Part shown: one piece after another, positions 28,430 to 36,813 of the stretch
How the letters are laid out: every line of letters starts with the position of its first letter
How positions within the stretch are numbered: the stretch's first letter is position 1
From: Nocardioides sp. Root140
Lineage (GTDB): Bacteria > Actinomycetota > Actinomycetes > Propionibacteriales > Nocardioidaceae
NCBI RefSeq assembly: GCF_001426745.1
Contig: NZ_LMFI01000001.1
Coordinates: 1 to 64,000, forward strand
Direction of reading: 5' to 3'
DNA: 64,000 nucleotides
Notes under the pieces: model-generated
What the model was told of the DNA's origin: nothing
The model's database searches: none
What the model saw: the letters and a program-made list of their open reading frames with translations, nothing else
Made by a program: the position numbers and the translations under genes

Positions 28430-29788
28430 TCATCGGGCCACCATTGCGGGGCGTCGGTCATCGACGCGCTTGGCCTTCGACATGGACCGCTCGAGTGTCT
28501 CCGGCTTCAGGACCTCGACTGCGAAGCTGATGTTCGTGTCGTTTTTCAACCGCGCCTGGACCGCCTCCGTGAGTTCGCGCTTGAAGGCATCGAGGTCGCT
28601 GGGTTCGAGAGTGGGGTCGTACTCGACGCGCACTGTTGCCCGGTCCATCGTGTCTGGACGGTCGAGGACGATCACGAACTCGACGCCTGTTCCGGGCACG
28701 GTGAGCAGGGAGCGCTGTACCTGGCTCGGGTAGACGTTCGCGCCGCGGATGATGAGCATGTCGTCGAGGCGTCCGTAGACACCGTTGGGCAGTCGGGGAT
28801 AGGTCCGTCCGCACGGGCATGGTTCATAGGTCATGTGGGACTCGTCGCCGGACGCGAACCGGATCATCGGCTGGGACTCGCGGTGAAGATGCGTGTAGAC
28901 CACGCCGCCGCTGGTTCCCTCCGGGGCACCGACGTGCGTGTCGGCCTTGTCCACGATCTCGGTCCACACCTGATCCTGCAGAACATGTACGCCGCGACCC
29001 TCCTGGCACTCGGCGTTGGTCGCGAAAGGCGTCATCTCAGAGGTCGTGGCAAGGTCCCGTACCGTCATGCCCCAGCCCTTTTCGAGCACCTCTCGGGTGC
29101 CCGGGATGGCGGCTCCTGGTTCGCCGATGAAAATGCCCAGGCGCAGCGGGGACGCTGCCGTGTCATAGCCCAGCGAGCGGGCACGCTCCAGCATGTGCAA
29201 GGCGTACGTCGGCGTACAGATCAACACCGTGGAGCCGACCCGGTACATCAGCTCGAGCTGACGCTCCGTTTCGCCGGCGCCGATCGGAAACGTGGTGGCC
29301 CCGATCCGCTCGCAGCCGAGCAGCGAGCCCCAACCGCCGATGAACATGCCGAACACGGTGGAGAGCTGCACCTTGTCGTCGGGGCGGATCCCCGCGGTGT
29401 AGAAGCCCTGCGCCATCACGTCGGCGACGTGCTCCCAGTCTCTGTGTGAGATGCCGTAGAGCGTGGGTGCGCCGGTGGTTCCGGACGAGCCGTGGATGCG
29501 GGCGATCTTCGACTCGAGTACGCCGAGATAGCTCCCGAACGGCGGGTTCGCGGCCTGGTCGGCGCGCAACATGGACTTGGTGATGACCGGGACCAGCCTG
29601 GTGAAATCCTCAAGAGTGTGGACCTGGTCGGGGTGGAATCCATGCGCGTCGTAGTGCTCGCGATAGAACGGCACTTCGTCGTACACCCGGTGCAGCTGGG
29701 CCTGCAGCAGGGCGAGCACCTCGTCCTCCCGTGCGGCCCGCGTACGGGTTTCCTTCGGCTCGTCCCAATAGGCGCGATGGGGGGTCAT
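28430..29788 (-). CDS. Phenylacetate-CoA ligase-type (PaaK) acyl-CoA ligase
   Basis: The 452-residue protein belongs to the PaaK branch of AMP-forming CoA ligases. The N-terminus has VPFYREHYDAHGFHPDQV, the P-loop is intact (IHGSSGTTGAPTLYG near residue 100), and the C-terminal region has YGRLDDMLIIRGANVYPSQV with CPCGRTYPRL before it. The start at 29788 (MTPHRAYWD) is used because it begins the homologous part and has AAAGGTGG upstream; an upstream in-frame extension is not PaaK-like. It is divergent from an MHS transporter across a strong 15-bp inverted repeat. It probably activates an aryl-acetic or related acid brought in by that transporter. Confidence 0.88.
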   Translation of the reverse strand: MTPHRAYWDEPKETRTRAAREDEVLALLQAQLHRVYDEVPFYREHYDAHGFHPDQVHTLEDFTRLVPVITKSMLRADQAANPPFGSYLGVLESKIARIHGSSGTTGAPTLYGISHRDWEHVADVMAQGFYTAGIRPDDKVQLSTVFGMFIGGWGSLLGCERIGATTFPIGAGETERQLELMYRVGSTVLICTPTYALHMLERARSLGYDTAASPLRLGIFIGEPGAAIPGTREVLEKGWGMTVRDLATTSEMTPFATNAECQEGRGVHVLQDQVWTEIVDKADTHVGAPEGTSGGVVYTHLHRESQPMIRFASGDESHMTYEPCPCGRTYPRLPNGVYGRLDDMLIIRGANVYPSQVQRSLLTVPGTGVEFVIVLDRPDTMDRATVRVEYDPTLEPSDLDAFKRELTEAVQARLKNDTNISFAVEVLKPETLERSMSKAKRVDDRRPAMVAR

Positions 29789-29845
29789 CTGAGACCACCT
29801 TTCTCCTCGAATATGGCCACAGCATGCGCCGGCTCGGCGTGAGGG

Positions 29846-29880
29846 GCTACCCCCGAAATGGGCCTCATTTCGGGGGTAGC
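29846..29880. promoter_or_regulatory. 15-bp perfect inverted repeat in divergent promoter
   Basis: GCTACCCCCGAAATG-GGCCT-CATTTCGGGGGTAGC lies between the PaaK-type ligase (start 29788, minus) and the transporter (start 29915, plus). Its position suggests an operator for both, though it could also form a leader hairpin. A related half-site (GCCACCCCCGAATTA, 37786-37800) lies in front of the amidohydrolase gene. Confidence 0.6.
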
Positions 29881-29914
29881 GAGTGAGCCACCTCACCACG
29901 AACACTGCACCGCT

Positions 29915-31249
29915 ATGTCCACAACCAAGAATGCCGAGCCATCCGCTCCGGCCCGTCCGGTGTCCATGCGTCGCATCGCCATGGCCAGCTGTGTCGGAAC
30001 AACCATCGAGTTCTACGACTTCTTCATCTACGGCACAGCGGCCGCGCTGGTCTTCCCGACCGTGTTCTTCCCATCGCTCGGGGCAACCGCCGGCACGGTT
30101 GCGTCTTTCGCGACGTTCGCCGTCGCCTTCGTGGCCCGGCCGGTCGGGGCGGTTGTCTTCGGCCACTTCGGTGACCGGATCGGCCGTAAGCGCACGTTGG
30201 TGTCCACGCTGCTAACGATGGGTGTCGCCACAGCGCTGATCGGCGTCCTGCCGAGCTCGTCGACCATCGGGATCCTGGCACCGATCGCGCTCGTCATGCT
30301 CCGGCTCGCCCAGGGCTTCGCCGTCGGCGGGGAATGGGCCGGTGCGACGCTGCTGACCGCCGAATACGCCCCCGAAGGGCGGCGCGGTCGGTACGGCGTG
30401 TTCCCCCAGCTTGGCCCCAGCATTGCCTTCGGTCTGTCGAGCGGCACGTTCCTGATCACGGGTCTCCTGCTGGGCGACACCGATGGCGCGTTCCTCAGTT
30501 ACGGCTGGCGGATTCCGTTCCTGTTGTCGATCCTCCTGGTGGGTCTGGGCCTGTGGGTGCGCCTCTCGATCGAGGAGACCCCGGCGTTCCGCGAGTCGCA
30601 GGCAAAACTGGACACCAGCCGCCACTCGCCGTTCCGCGAGGCCGTTCGCGCCCAGCCGCGGGAGATTCTCCTGGTAGCCGGCTCGCTTGCCATGTTGTTC
30701 GCCTTCTTCTACATGGGCACGGCCTACCTCACGGCGTACGGGACGAACCCCGACGGGGCCGCGCTGAGCCGGCCCACGGTACTCACCATCGGGCTCGGGG
30801 CGTCCGTGGTCTTCGGCCTCGCCACCGCCGCCTCGGGCATCCTCTCGGACCGCTTCGGGCGACGCCGCGTGATCGTGACGGCATGTGTGTTCGGTATCGC
30901 CTGGGGTCTGGCGCTCTTCCCGATCCTTGACACCGAATCGCCGCTGGCCTTTGCGCTCGGCGTCACGGTGTCGCTCGTGGTGTTCGCGGTCTCCTACGGA
31001 CCGGCCGCCGCGTTCTTGCCCGAGCTGTTCGAGACCCGTTACCGCTACACCGCGGCGGGCTTCAGCTATGGGCTGGCCGCGGTCCTGGGCGGAGCGATCC
31101 CTCCGTTGCTGGCGCCCGGCCTGGCTGCGGAGTACGGCAGTCGCTCGATCGGAGTGATGCTCGCCGTGATCAGCGCGATGTCCCTGGTGTGCACGCTGAT
31201 GCTGGTGGAGACGCGTGGTCGAGGTCTGCGTCAGGACTCGGCTGGCTGA
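29915..31249 (+). CDS. MFS transporter, metabolite:H+ symporter (MHS) family
   Basis: The 444-residue protein has 12 predicted membrane segments. The N-terminal MASCVGTTIEFYDFFIYG, the loop 2-3 motif GHFGDRIGRKRTLVS and the GGEWAGATLL region match the MHS subfamily (shikimate, proline/betaine, alpha-ketoglutarate and aromatic-acid symporters). It probably imports an organic acid with protons across the inner membrane. The start at 29915 removes a non-homologous 19-residue extension. It ends at a strong bidirectional terminator shared with the thioesterase gene. Confidence 0.9.
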   Translation: MSTTKNAEPSAPARPVSMRRIAMASCVGTTIEFYDFFIYGTAAALVFPTVFFPSLGATAGTVASFATFAVAFVARPVGAVVFGHFGDRIGRKRTLVSTLLTMGVATALIGVLPSSSTIGILAPIALVMLRLAQGFAVGGEWAGATLLTAEYAPEGRRGRYGVFPQLGPSIAFGLSSGTFLITGLLLGDTDGAFLSYGWRIPFLLSILLVGLGLWVRLSIEETPAFRESQAKLDTSRHSPFREAVRAQPREILLVAGSLAMLFAFFYMGTAYLTAYGTNPDGAALSRPTVLTIGLGASVVFGLATAASGILSDRFGRRRVIVTACVFGIAWGLALFPILDTESPLAFALGVTVSLVVFAVSYGPAAAFLPELFETRYRYTAAGFSYGLAAVLGGAIPPLLAPGLAAEYGSRSIGVMLAVISAMSLVCTLMLVETRGRGLRQDSAG

Positions 31250-31267
31250 GTCACCGGAATGACGTCA

Positions 31268-31304
31268 GCCCGGGACTTCGCAGTTCGTCTGCGGAGGCCC
31301 GGGT
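31268..31304. terminator. Bidirectional transcription terminator
   Basis: The stem CCCGGG-A-CTTCGCAG pairs with CTGCGGAG-G-CCCGGG around a TTCGT loop (one G-U pair), followed by TTCTT. It lies between the convergent transporter and thioesterase genes. Confidence 0.75.
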
Positions 31305-31322
31305 TCTTCCGTCCCCGTGGCT

Positions 31323-31727
31323 CTAGCGAGAGCGGCTGTGGGCGCGGAAGAGGGCGATGAGGGTGCCGTCGGCGCGGGTGACCGTGACGTCGAAGACTCC
31401 GTTGCGGCCGAAGCTGGCCTGCTCGTGGGCGGTTGCTCGCAACACGTCGCCGAGGTGCGCGGGTGCGACGAAGACGATGTCAGCCTTTGCGGCGACCGCC
31501 GGGCCATCGCTGTTGCAGGCGCAGGAGAACACGGTGTCGGCGAAGAGGAAGATCTGGCCGCCGTGGCAGGTTCCGTGCCCGTTGAGCATCGCCTCAGTCA
31601 CCACCATCTCCCCGTCGGCCGCACGGTTCCCGAAGCTGGTGATCACGATGCCGTCGCGGCGCGCGGTCGCGTCGGCGGCGAACATCGTCGCTGCGCCGGG
31701 GGCAGGCGGAAGGGTCGAGGTGCTCAT
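31323..31727 (-). CDS. paaI: PaaI-type hydroxyphenylacetyl-CoA thioesterase
   Basis: The 134-residue hot-dog thioesterase has the PaaI hallmark GHGTCHGGQIFLFADTVFS (about 50-68, with HGG and the catalytic Asp) and the GRNGVFDVTVTRADG strand. PaaI clears dead-end aryl-acyl-CoAs in the phenylacetate pathway. Here it may rescue CoA from blocked intermediates of the PaaK/mutase pathway. Its ATG at 31727 overlaps the stop of the upstream LuxR gene (ATGA), so the two are one transcription unit. No other paa ring-oxygenase genes are present. Confidence 0.88.
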   Translation of the reverse strand: MSTSTLPPAPGAATMFAADATARRDGIVITSFGNRAADGEMVVTEAMLNGHGTCHGGQIFLFADTVFSCACNSDGPAVAAKADIVFVAPAHLGDVLRATAHEQASFGRNGVFDVTVTRADGTLIALFRAHSRSR

Positions 31728-32563
31728 GGCAGGACTCCTGAGGATCGGGCCGCGGACACGGCGGCGTGACGGCTGCGGACACCGAACGCCCGGCGTAGTC
31801 CCCGGACCGCGGTGCGAACGGCGACGACGTCGAGCCCGAGGTCCTCGGCGATGTCGAGGTCGCTGCAACCTGCTGCGGCGAGCGCCAGGACCTCGCGCTC
31901 GCGTGAGGACAGCAGCGGCGGGCGTGCGGGTTCCAAGTCTCCGCGCATGACTGCCAGAAGCCTGACACAGGTGCGGCGGGCCTCGTCGTGGACCAGTGGG
32001 GCCGCCTCCCCGCTGAGGTCGGACAGCATCCCCTCGACCGTGGTGCACCACTGGACCCGGCCCGGACCCTGCGCAACCCGTGCGGAAACCGAGTCTGCCA
32101 CCGGTGCGGACGCGGCCTGCTCGAGGCTGTAACCGAGTTGGTGACTCAGGGCGACCAGTTCATTGATGGCACGGTCGCCGATCGCGACGGGCGCACGGAC
32201 CCCGCCATAGAGGACGGCCGATATGTCGCCGTGCACACGCACCGGTACGGCGACCATGCTGCGGAGCCCTTCGCGAGCCACCGCGGCGTCGTACTCGTGG
32301 GATATCGCGAGTGCGCTGGCGTAGTCGCGGACCGACACCGGGCGTCCGATGGTCACGGCCTTGCCGCCGAGCCCGACGTCAGGGGGAAGCGCGAGACCCT
32401 TCAGAGCCTCGCAGCGATTGCCGCGCAGGCGGCTGATGCGCAGCGCTCCCGACCGGACCCTGCCGGCGAACACAACCGGCAGGCCAGAAGTCGTCAGCGC
32501 CGCCGAGAGCGCCCGCTCAAGGGCGTCGCTCGCGTTCGAGCTCGTCTTCAGGACACTGGGCAT
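31724..32563 (-). CDS. GAF-LuxR transcriptional regulator
   Basis: The 279-residue protein has an N-terminal GAF-like sensor domain (about 10-165, with LGGKAVTIGRPVSVRDYASA and SMVAVPVRVHGDISAVLYGG). A C-terminal LuxR HTH follows (about 215-279: LLSSREREVLALAAAGCSDL then DIAEDLGLDVVAVRTAVRGL). This architecture is common for activators of aromatic-acid catabolism in actinobacteria. The start at 32563 (MPSVLK) is chosen for the GAGGTGG upstream. It is divergent from another LuxR-type gene, across an operator shared with the mutase operon. Confidence 0.87.
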   Translation of the reverse strand: MPSVLKTSSNASDALERALSAALTTSGLPVVFAGRVRSGALRISRLRGNRCEALKGLALPPDVGLGGKAVTIGRPVSVRDYASALAISHEYDAAVAREGLRSMVAVPVRVHGDISAVLYGGVRAPVAIGDRAINELVALSHQLGYSLEQAASAPVADSVSARVAQGPGRVQWCTTVEGMLSDLSGEAAPLVHDEARRTCVRLLAVMRGDLEPARPPLLSSREREVLALAAAGCSDLDIAEDLGLDVVAVRTAVRGLRRAFGVRSRHAAVSAARSSGVLP

Positions 32564-32604
32564 TCCGCCACCTCGTTTCTGAGCGATAATCCGGCGCATA
32601 AAAC

Positions 32605-32622
32605 GCGAGCGCTCGCTCGCAT
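32605..32622. promoter_or_regulatory. Operator, copy 1 of a shared 18-bp element
   Basis: The minus strand reads ATGCGAGCGAGCGCTCGC. It contains the palindrome GCGAGCGCTCGC and is identical in 17 of 18 positions to the element at 33776-33793 upstream of the mutase operon. It lies in the divergent promoter of the two LuxR-type genes. Confidence 0.75.
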
Positions 32623-32671
32623 GTTATCCTTGCGAGGGACCGGCGGCAAGTGGGAAGACGAGGACTGCTCA

Positions 32672-33022
32672 ATGAGGAGCCATGAACAGTTGACGGGCCG
32701 CGAGACCGAGGCCATCCGCGTCGCCTTCGCCGAGCTTCGCGCCCTCGCCGCCAGCGCCGATGGCATTGCCGAGCAGCAGGTGCTGCGCGACTGCTGCCGG
32801 CGCCTGATTGCCTCGCCTGCCGAGAGTGACCTGCTCTCCGAGCGGGAGGTCGACGTACTGGCGCACGTCGCAACCGGACTGCAGAACGGCGAGATTGCGG
32901 CGGCCCTGGGCGTCTCTGCAGAGACGGTCAAGAGCTACTTGCGCTCCGCCTTGGCCAAGCTCGGCGCGCACAGCCGCCTCCAATCGGTCGAGGTTGCGCG
33001 CCAGGCCGGCCTGCTTCCCTGA
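32672..33022 (+). CDS. Small LuxR-type HTH regulator
   Basis: This 116-residue protein is essentially a LuxR/NarL DNA-binding domain (residues 52-116: LLSEREVDVLAHVATGLQNG, then EIAAALGVSAETVKSYLRSA) behind a short helical N-terminal region with no receiver domain. The start at 32672 gives the shortest family-like protein; the frame is open far upstream but that part lies antisense to the GAF-LuxR gene. It may act as a partner or antagonist of the GAF-LuxR protein. Convergent with a TetR gene. Confidence 0.8.
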   Translation: MRSHEQLTGRETEAIRVAFAELRALAASADGIAEQQVLRDCCRRLIASPAESDLLSEREVDVLAHVATGLQNGEIAAALGVSAETVKSYLRSALAKLGAHSRLQSVEVARQAGLLP

Positions 33023-33035
33023 GCCTTCCCGAGCC

Positions 33036-33659
33036 TCAGACGGACAGTCGTGCCATCACCAGAGCGGTCTGTTCGTCGATGAGGTTGTCGACGGCGATGC
33101 GGTCTCGCAACGCCCATCCCTTCAGGGCGGGCAGGTGGCCGAGAAACACGATGTCCTGCGCGAGGACCTGCGTGTCGACGTCAGCGAAGGCGCCGCGTCG
33201 GATGCCTGCAGACAGAAGATCCGCGAAGACACCGACGATTCCGAGCTCCCGTTCCTGATAGCGGCGGTGCGCCTCCTCGGGGAGGTGGCGGTACTCGCGA
33301 TACATCAGCAGGATCTGCTTGCGGTTGCGCACGCATTCACGCAGATAGGTGTCGATCATCAGGCGAAGCTTCGCGGGCAGCTCGTGACGATTGTCGGTGG
33401 CGATCTCAGCAAGAGTCTCGCGCAATCCGCCGTAGATCGTCTCGCAGGCCATCACGAGCAGGTCGGGCTTGGAGCGGATGTAGCGGTAGAGGCCACCGAC
33501 GCTCATCTGGAGATCCTCGGCCAGCTCGTTGACCGAGACCCGGTCGAAACCGCGCTCCATGATGTGTCGGGTCGCCACCTCCTGCACCCGGGCCAATCGC
33601 TCCTCACGTGGGGGCTTCATCGGCAGGACACCCCGTCGCGTCGGGCGTCTGAGGGGCAT
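33036..33659 (-). CDS. TetR-family transcriptional regulator
   Basis: About 207 residues from the ATG at 33659, or 194 from 33620 (MKPPREERL). The HTH at the N-terminus reads RHIMERGFDRVSVNELAEDL followed by QMSVGGLYRYIRSKPDLL. It is followed by a helical C-terminal domain with QILLMYREYRHLPEE. It is divergent from the B12 mutase operon and sits between the two copies of the 18-bp operator (32605 and 33776), which makes it the likely repressor of both the LuxR pair and the mutase genes. This is inference from position. Confidence 0.87.
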   Translation of the reverse strand: MPLRRPTRRGVLPMKPPREERLARVQEVATRHIMERGFDRVSVNELAEDLQMSVGGLYRYIRSKPDLLVMACETIYGGLRETLAEIATDNRHELPAKLRLMIDTYLRECVRNRKQILLMYREYRHLPEEAHRRYQERELGIVGVFADLLSAGIRRGAFADVDTQVLAQDIVFLGHLPALKGWALRDRIAVDNLIDEQTALVMARLSV

Positions 33660-33775
33660 GCGTACGGCGCTCGGGGGCAGGTCACGGGCCCGAGCATATA
33701 GCCGCCGGGCGCGTCGTGACCAGCGCCATCCATGGGCGGCCTTGACGACGCCGACCGTTCCCACGCATACTCGGA

Positions 33776-33793
33776 ATGCGAGCGAGTGCTCGC
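33776..33793. promoter_or_regulatory. Operator, copy 2, upstream of the mutase operon
   Basis: ATGCGAGCGAGTGCTCGC, with arms GCGAGC-GAGT-GCTCGC, lies 32 bases before the GTG of the mutase small subunit and in the divergent region of the TetR gene. It matches the element at 32605-32622 in 17 of 18 positions. Confidence 0.75.
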
Positions 33794-33824
33794 ACGCATA
33801 TTGACCAAACGAAAGGCGGCACCG

Positions 33825-34253
33825 GTGGACACACCCATCAGGGTCCTGATCACGAAGATCGGACTGGACGGCCATGACCGCGGGAGTCGGATCATCGCCG
33901 CATACCTTCGTGACGCGGGGCATGAAGTCGTCTACACCCCGCCCTGGCAGACGATCAGCGGGGTCGTGCGCCTGGCGCTCCAGGAGGACGTCGAGGTGAT
34001 CGGGGTCTCGTCCCTGGCCACCGACCATCTGATCGTGCCCGACCTGTTGCGCGAGCTCGCCGAAGCCGGGCTCGATGACGTTGCCGTCGTGGTCGGAGGC
34101 ATCGTGCCCGACAGCGAGCACGCGATGCTGACCGACGCCGGAGTCGGCCGGATCTTCGGCCCGGGCTCCTCGCGTGACGAGATCGTCGATGCGGTCAACC
34201 AATTGGGTGCAGCCGTGCGGGATCGCCGCTCCAGAGCGGAGGTGCCGGCATGA
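33825..34253 (+). CDS. B12-binding small subunit of acyl-CoA mutase
   Basis: The 142-residue protein is a stand-alone cobalamin-binding domain. It contains DGHDRG (DxHxxG, about residues 15-20), whose His coordinates cobalt in base-off/His-on binding, then VSSLATDH (SxL) and VVGGIVPD (GG). Two-subunit mutases such as 2-hydroxyisobutyryl- and isobutyryl-CoA mutase use such separate subunits. The GTG start at 33825 begins the domain. It overlaps the large-subunit gene by ATGA, so both are made in equal amounts. Confidence 0.9.
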   Translation: MDTPIRVLITKIGLDGHDRGSRIIAAYLRDAGHEVVYTPPWQTISGVVRLALQEDVEVIGVSSLATDHLIVPDLLRELAEAGLDDVAVVVGGIVPDSEHAMLTDAGVGRIFGPGSSRDEIVDAVNQLGAAVRDRRSRAEVPA

Positions 34254-35911
34254 CCGCCGTGACCCCCAGCGCCGCCCGGGAACGCTGGGCCGCTGACTAC
34301 GCCAAGCAGGCCGACCTGGACCGCGTCGTACGCAACCGCTCCGGCATCGTGGTGGAACCGCTCTACACGCCCGACGACTGGGCGGGCGAGCGCTATCAGG
34401 CCGACCTCGGCTTCCCCGGCCAGGAGCCGTTCACGCGCGGGATCTATCCGTCGATGTATCGCGGCCGGACGTGGACCCAGCGCCAGCTCATCGGGCTCGG
34501 CACGCCGGCCGACTACAACGCGCGGGTCCGCCAGATCCTCGACCTAGGGGCCAGCGCGATCAGCCTCCTGCCGTGCAACTCCGGCTTCCGTGGTCTCGAT
34601 TGCGACGAGGTCCCGGCGCCGTTGCTGGGCACGTGCGGCACCGTCATCAACAACGTCGACCACATGGACAGGGCCTTGGACGGCGTCCCGCTCGGCTCGA
34701 TCTCCACGGCGATGAACGACCCGACACCCTTCACCCTGCTGGCGTTCGTGCTTGCGACGGCCCACCGTCGCGGCGTTGCCTTCGACCAGATCACGGGGAC
34801 GTCGAACCAGTCTGACTACATTTCGCACTTCGTTGCGAACCACATGTTCTACCGACTCTCCCAGCCGGGATCGCGCCGGGTCCTGGTCGACCACGTGGCC
34901 TACTGCCGTGAGCGAGTGCCCGGATGGAACCCCGTCTCGGTCGTCGGCCAACACATGCAGCAGGCCGGAGCGACCCCCGCCGAGACCATGGCGTTCACCC
35001 TGGCCACCGCCATCCAGTACGCCGAGGACTGCATGGCCCGTGGATTGCACCCCGACGCCATCCTGCCCCGCTTCACCTTCTTCTTCGACGTGTCGATCTC
35101 GTTCTTCGAAGAGGTCGCCAAGTTCCGGGCCGGCCGCCGAATCTGGGCCCGGATCACTCGTGACCGGCTGGGCGCGAAGGACCCGCGTTCGTGGCGGTTC
35201 AAGTTCCACGGCCAGACGTCGGGCGTTGACTTGACCGCCCAGCAGCCGTTGAACAACGTTGCCCGAGTGGCGACCCAGGCCATTGCCGGCATCTTCTCTG
35301 GACTGCAATCGATGCACACGGACGCCTACGACGAGGCGATCACCTGCCCCACCGAGGAGTCGGCGCGCATCGCCGTGGCTACGCAGAACATCCTGCGTGA
35401 AGAAGCACACTTGTGCGACGTCATCGACCCCCTCGGCGGCTCATATTACGTCGAACACCTCACGGACCAGATGGAGGAGGAGATCCTGCGCGTCATGGCG
35501 GTGATCGAGGAGGCCGGGGGGATGTACGCCGCCGTGGGCTCGGGTCTCGTGCAGGGCATGATCGGGCGCTCCGCACTCGCCGCACAGGAGCGGATCGATG
35601 CCGGCGTCGACCGGGTCATCGGGGTCAATTGCTACGAGTCGGAGGACGACAACGAGGAGCAGCCGCCGCCCTATCGGCCAGATCGGGAGTCGATGGAAGC
35701 CCACGTGGCGGCGTTCCGCGACTTCAAGCGGTCCCGCAGCGAGTCGGAGGTCCGTCGCGGCATCGACGGGCTGCGAGCTGCGGCCGAGGACGAGAGCAAG
35801 AACGTCTTCGCGAGTGTGGTGGATGCCGCGACCGCGGGCGTGACCCATGGTGAGATCGTGGCGACCCTGCGCGACGAACTCGGGTTCGGCAACCCGCTGA
35901 TCGTGGCATGA
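34250..35911 (+). CDS. B12-dependent acyl-CoA mutase large subunit, atypical
   Basis: The 553-residue protein follows the methylmalonyl-CoA mutase TIM-barrel fold ([20 protein letters not shown], then the catalytic-His segment [11 protein letters not shown] with His235). The substrate-defining positions differ from known types. In the RQxAG segment, where methylmalonyl-CoA mutase has Tyr, isobutyryl-CoA mutase Phe and 2-hydroxyisobutyryl-CoA mutase Ile, it has Leu80 (RQLIG). The GTIQND segment is GTSNQSDY (183-190). The position of the carboxylate-binding Arg207 appears to be Ala196. It therefore should not use methylmalonyl-CoA, and the substrate is unknown. Its operon adds a MeaB GTPase. 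Confidence 0.88.
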   Translation: MTAVTPSAARERWAADYAKQADLDRVVRNRSGIVVEPLYTPDDWAGERYQADLGFPGQEPFTRGIYPSMYRGRTWTQRQLIGLGTPADYNARVRQILDLGASAISLLPCNSGFRGLDCDEVPAPLLGTCGTVINNVDHMDRALDGVPLGSISTAMNDPTPFTLLAFVLATAHRRGVAFDQITGTSNQSDYISHFVANHMFYRLSQPGSRRVLVDHVAYCRERVPGWNPVSVVGQHMQQAGATPAETMAFTLATAIQYAEDCMARGLHPDAILPRFTFFFDVSISFFEEVAKFRAGRRIWARITRDRLGAKDPRSWRFKFHGQTSGVDLTAQQPLNNVARVATQAIAGIFSGLQSMHTDAYDEAITCPTEESARIAVATQNILREEAHLCDVIDPLGGSYYVEHLTDQMEEEILRVMAVIEEAGGMYAAVGSGLVQGMIGRSALAAQERIDAGVDRVIGVNCYESEDDNEEQPPPYRPDRESMEAHVAAFRDFKRSRSESEVRRGIDGLRAAAEDESKNVFASVVDAATAGVTHGEIVATLRDELGFGNPLIVA

Positions 35912-36798
35912 GCACGCTGGCTGCCGCCGTCGCCGCTGGCCACGAGGGAAACCTGGCCAGGGCACTGACGGTGCTCGAGAAGGGTGGCGTCGACGCAATC
36001 GCACTGCGTCGTACCCTGCTCGAGCACACGGGCCGGGCGATGGTGGTCGGTGTGACCGGCCCGCCCGGTGCCGGCAAGTCCTCACTGATCGGAGCATTGA
36101 TCGGTGCATTGCGCAACGAAGGCAAGCGGGTGGCAGTCCTGGCTGTCGACCCATCGAGCCCGCTCTCAGGTGGAGCGGTCCTCGGGGACCGGACCCGGAT
36201 GGGCGAGCACACCCTCGACCCCGGGGTCTTCATCAGGTCGGTCAGTTCGCGGGGCCAGTCGGGAGGCCTGTCCCGGGCCGTTCCGGCCCTCATCGATGCG
36301 CTCGACGCGGCGGGCTGGGATGTCGTCCTGCTCGAGACCGTCGGCAGCGGCCAGTCCGACGTGGACATCGCGGAGTACGCCGATGTGGCGGTCCTCGTGT
36401 CCGTTCCCGGCCTCGGAGACGACGTACAGGCGATCAAGGCCGGCATGCTCGAGGTCGCTGACATCCTCGTCGTCAACAAGTCGGATCTGCCGGGTGCGGC
36501 ACGGACGGCGCGTCAACTCGAGCAGATGCTGTCACTGCGATCGTCCGACAGCGTCCACCCACCCGTCATCCGCACCAGCGTGCCTGATGCCTCCGGCATC
36601 GATTCCCTGGTCAGCGAGTTGGGCCGGACGGCACGAGCTGGCGGCCGGTTGCGACGGTTGCGCAAGGAGATCGTCCGCGAAGCCGAATCGGCGTTCGCAC
36701 TGCGTTTGAGCAAGGACCTCGTCGACCGTGCCTGCAGGTCCGTGCTCGACGAAGGCCGGGAGATCAGCGTGGTCGCGCTCGAACTCGCCGCTCGTTGA
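35908..36798 (+). CDS. meaB: MeaB/ArgK-type G3E GTPase, mutase chaperone
   Basis: The 296-residue GTPase has Walker [10 protein letters not shown] (about 51-59), [34 protein letters not shown] and the base-specificity NKSD. MeaB proteins load and protect adenosylcobalamin on acyl-CoA mutases. It overlaps the mutase large-subunit gene by ATGA, so it is dedicated to that enzyme. A second, different MeaB accompanies the other mutase (50095). It ends convergently with the amidohydrolase gene. Confidence 0.92.
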   Translation: MSTLAAAVAAGHEGNLARALTVLEKGGVDAIALRRTLLEHTGRAMVVGVTGPPGAGKSSLIGALIGALRNEGKRVAVLAVDPSSPLSGGAVLGDRTRMGEHTLDPGVFIRSVSSRGQSGGLSRAVPALIDALDAAGWDVVLLETVGSGQSDVDIAEYADVAVLVSVPGLGDDVQAIKAGMLEVADILVVNKSDLPGAARTARQLEQMLSLRSSDSVHPPVIRTSVPDASGIDSLVSELGRTARAGGRLRRLRKEIVREAESAFALRLSKDLVDRACRSVLDEGREISVVALELAAR

Positions 36799-36813
36799 GG
36801 TCCGCGCGCCTGT

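Noticed and set aside
31323-31727. Complete phenylacetate (paa) degradation cluster
   Set aside because: Only PaaK-like ligases and PaaI are present; the ring-epoxidase and other paa genes are missing.
31988-32671. Upstream extension of the small LuxR gene to a 344-residue protein
   Set aside because: The extra part lies antisense to the GAF-LuxR gene and its promoter, and the operator at 32605 would fall inside the coding region.
33825-35911. Annotation as ordinary methylmalonyl-CoA mutase
   Set aside because: The Tyr and Arg residues that bind the methylmalonyl carboxylate are absent, no epimerase gene is nearby, and the subunit split is that of isobutyryl/2-hydroxyisobutyryl-type enzymes.
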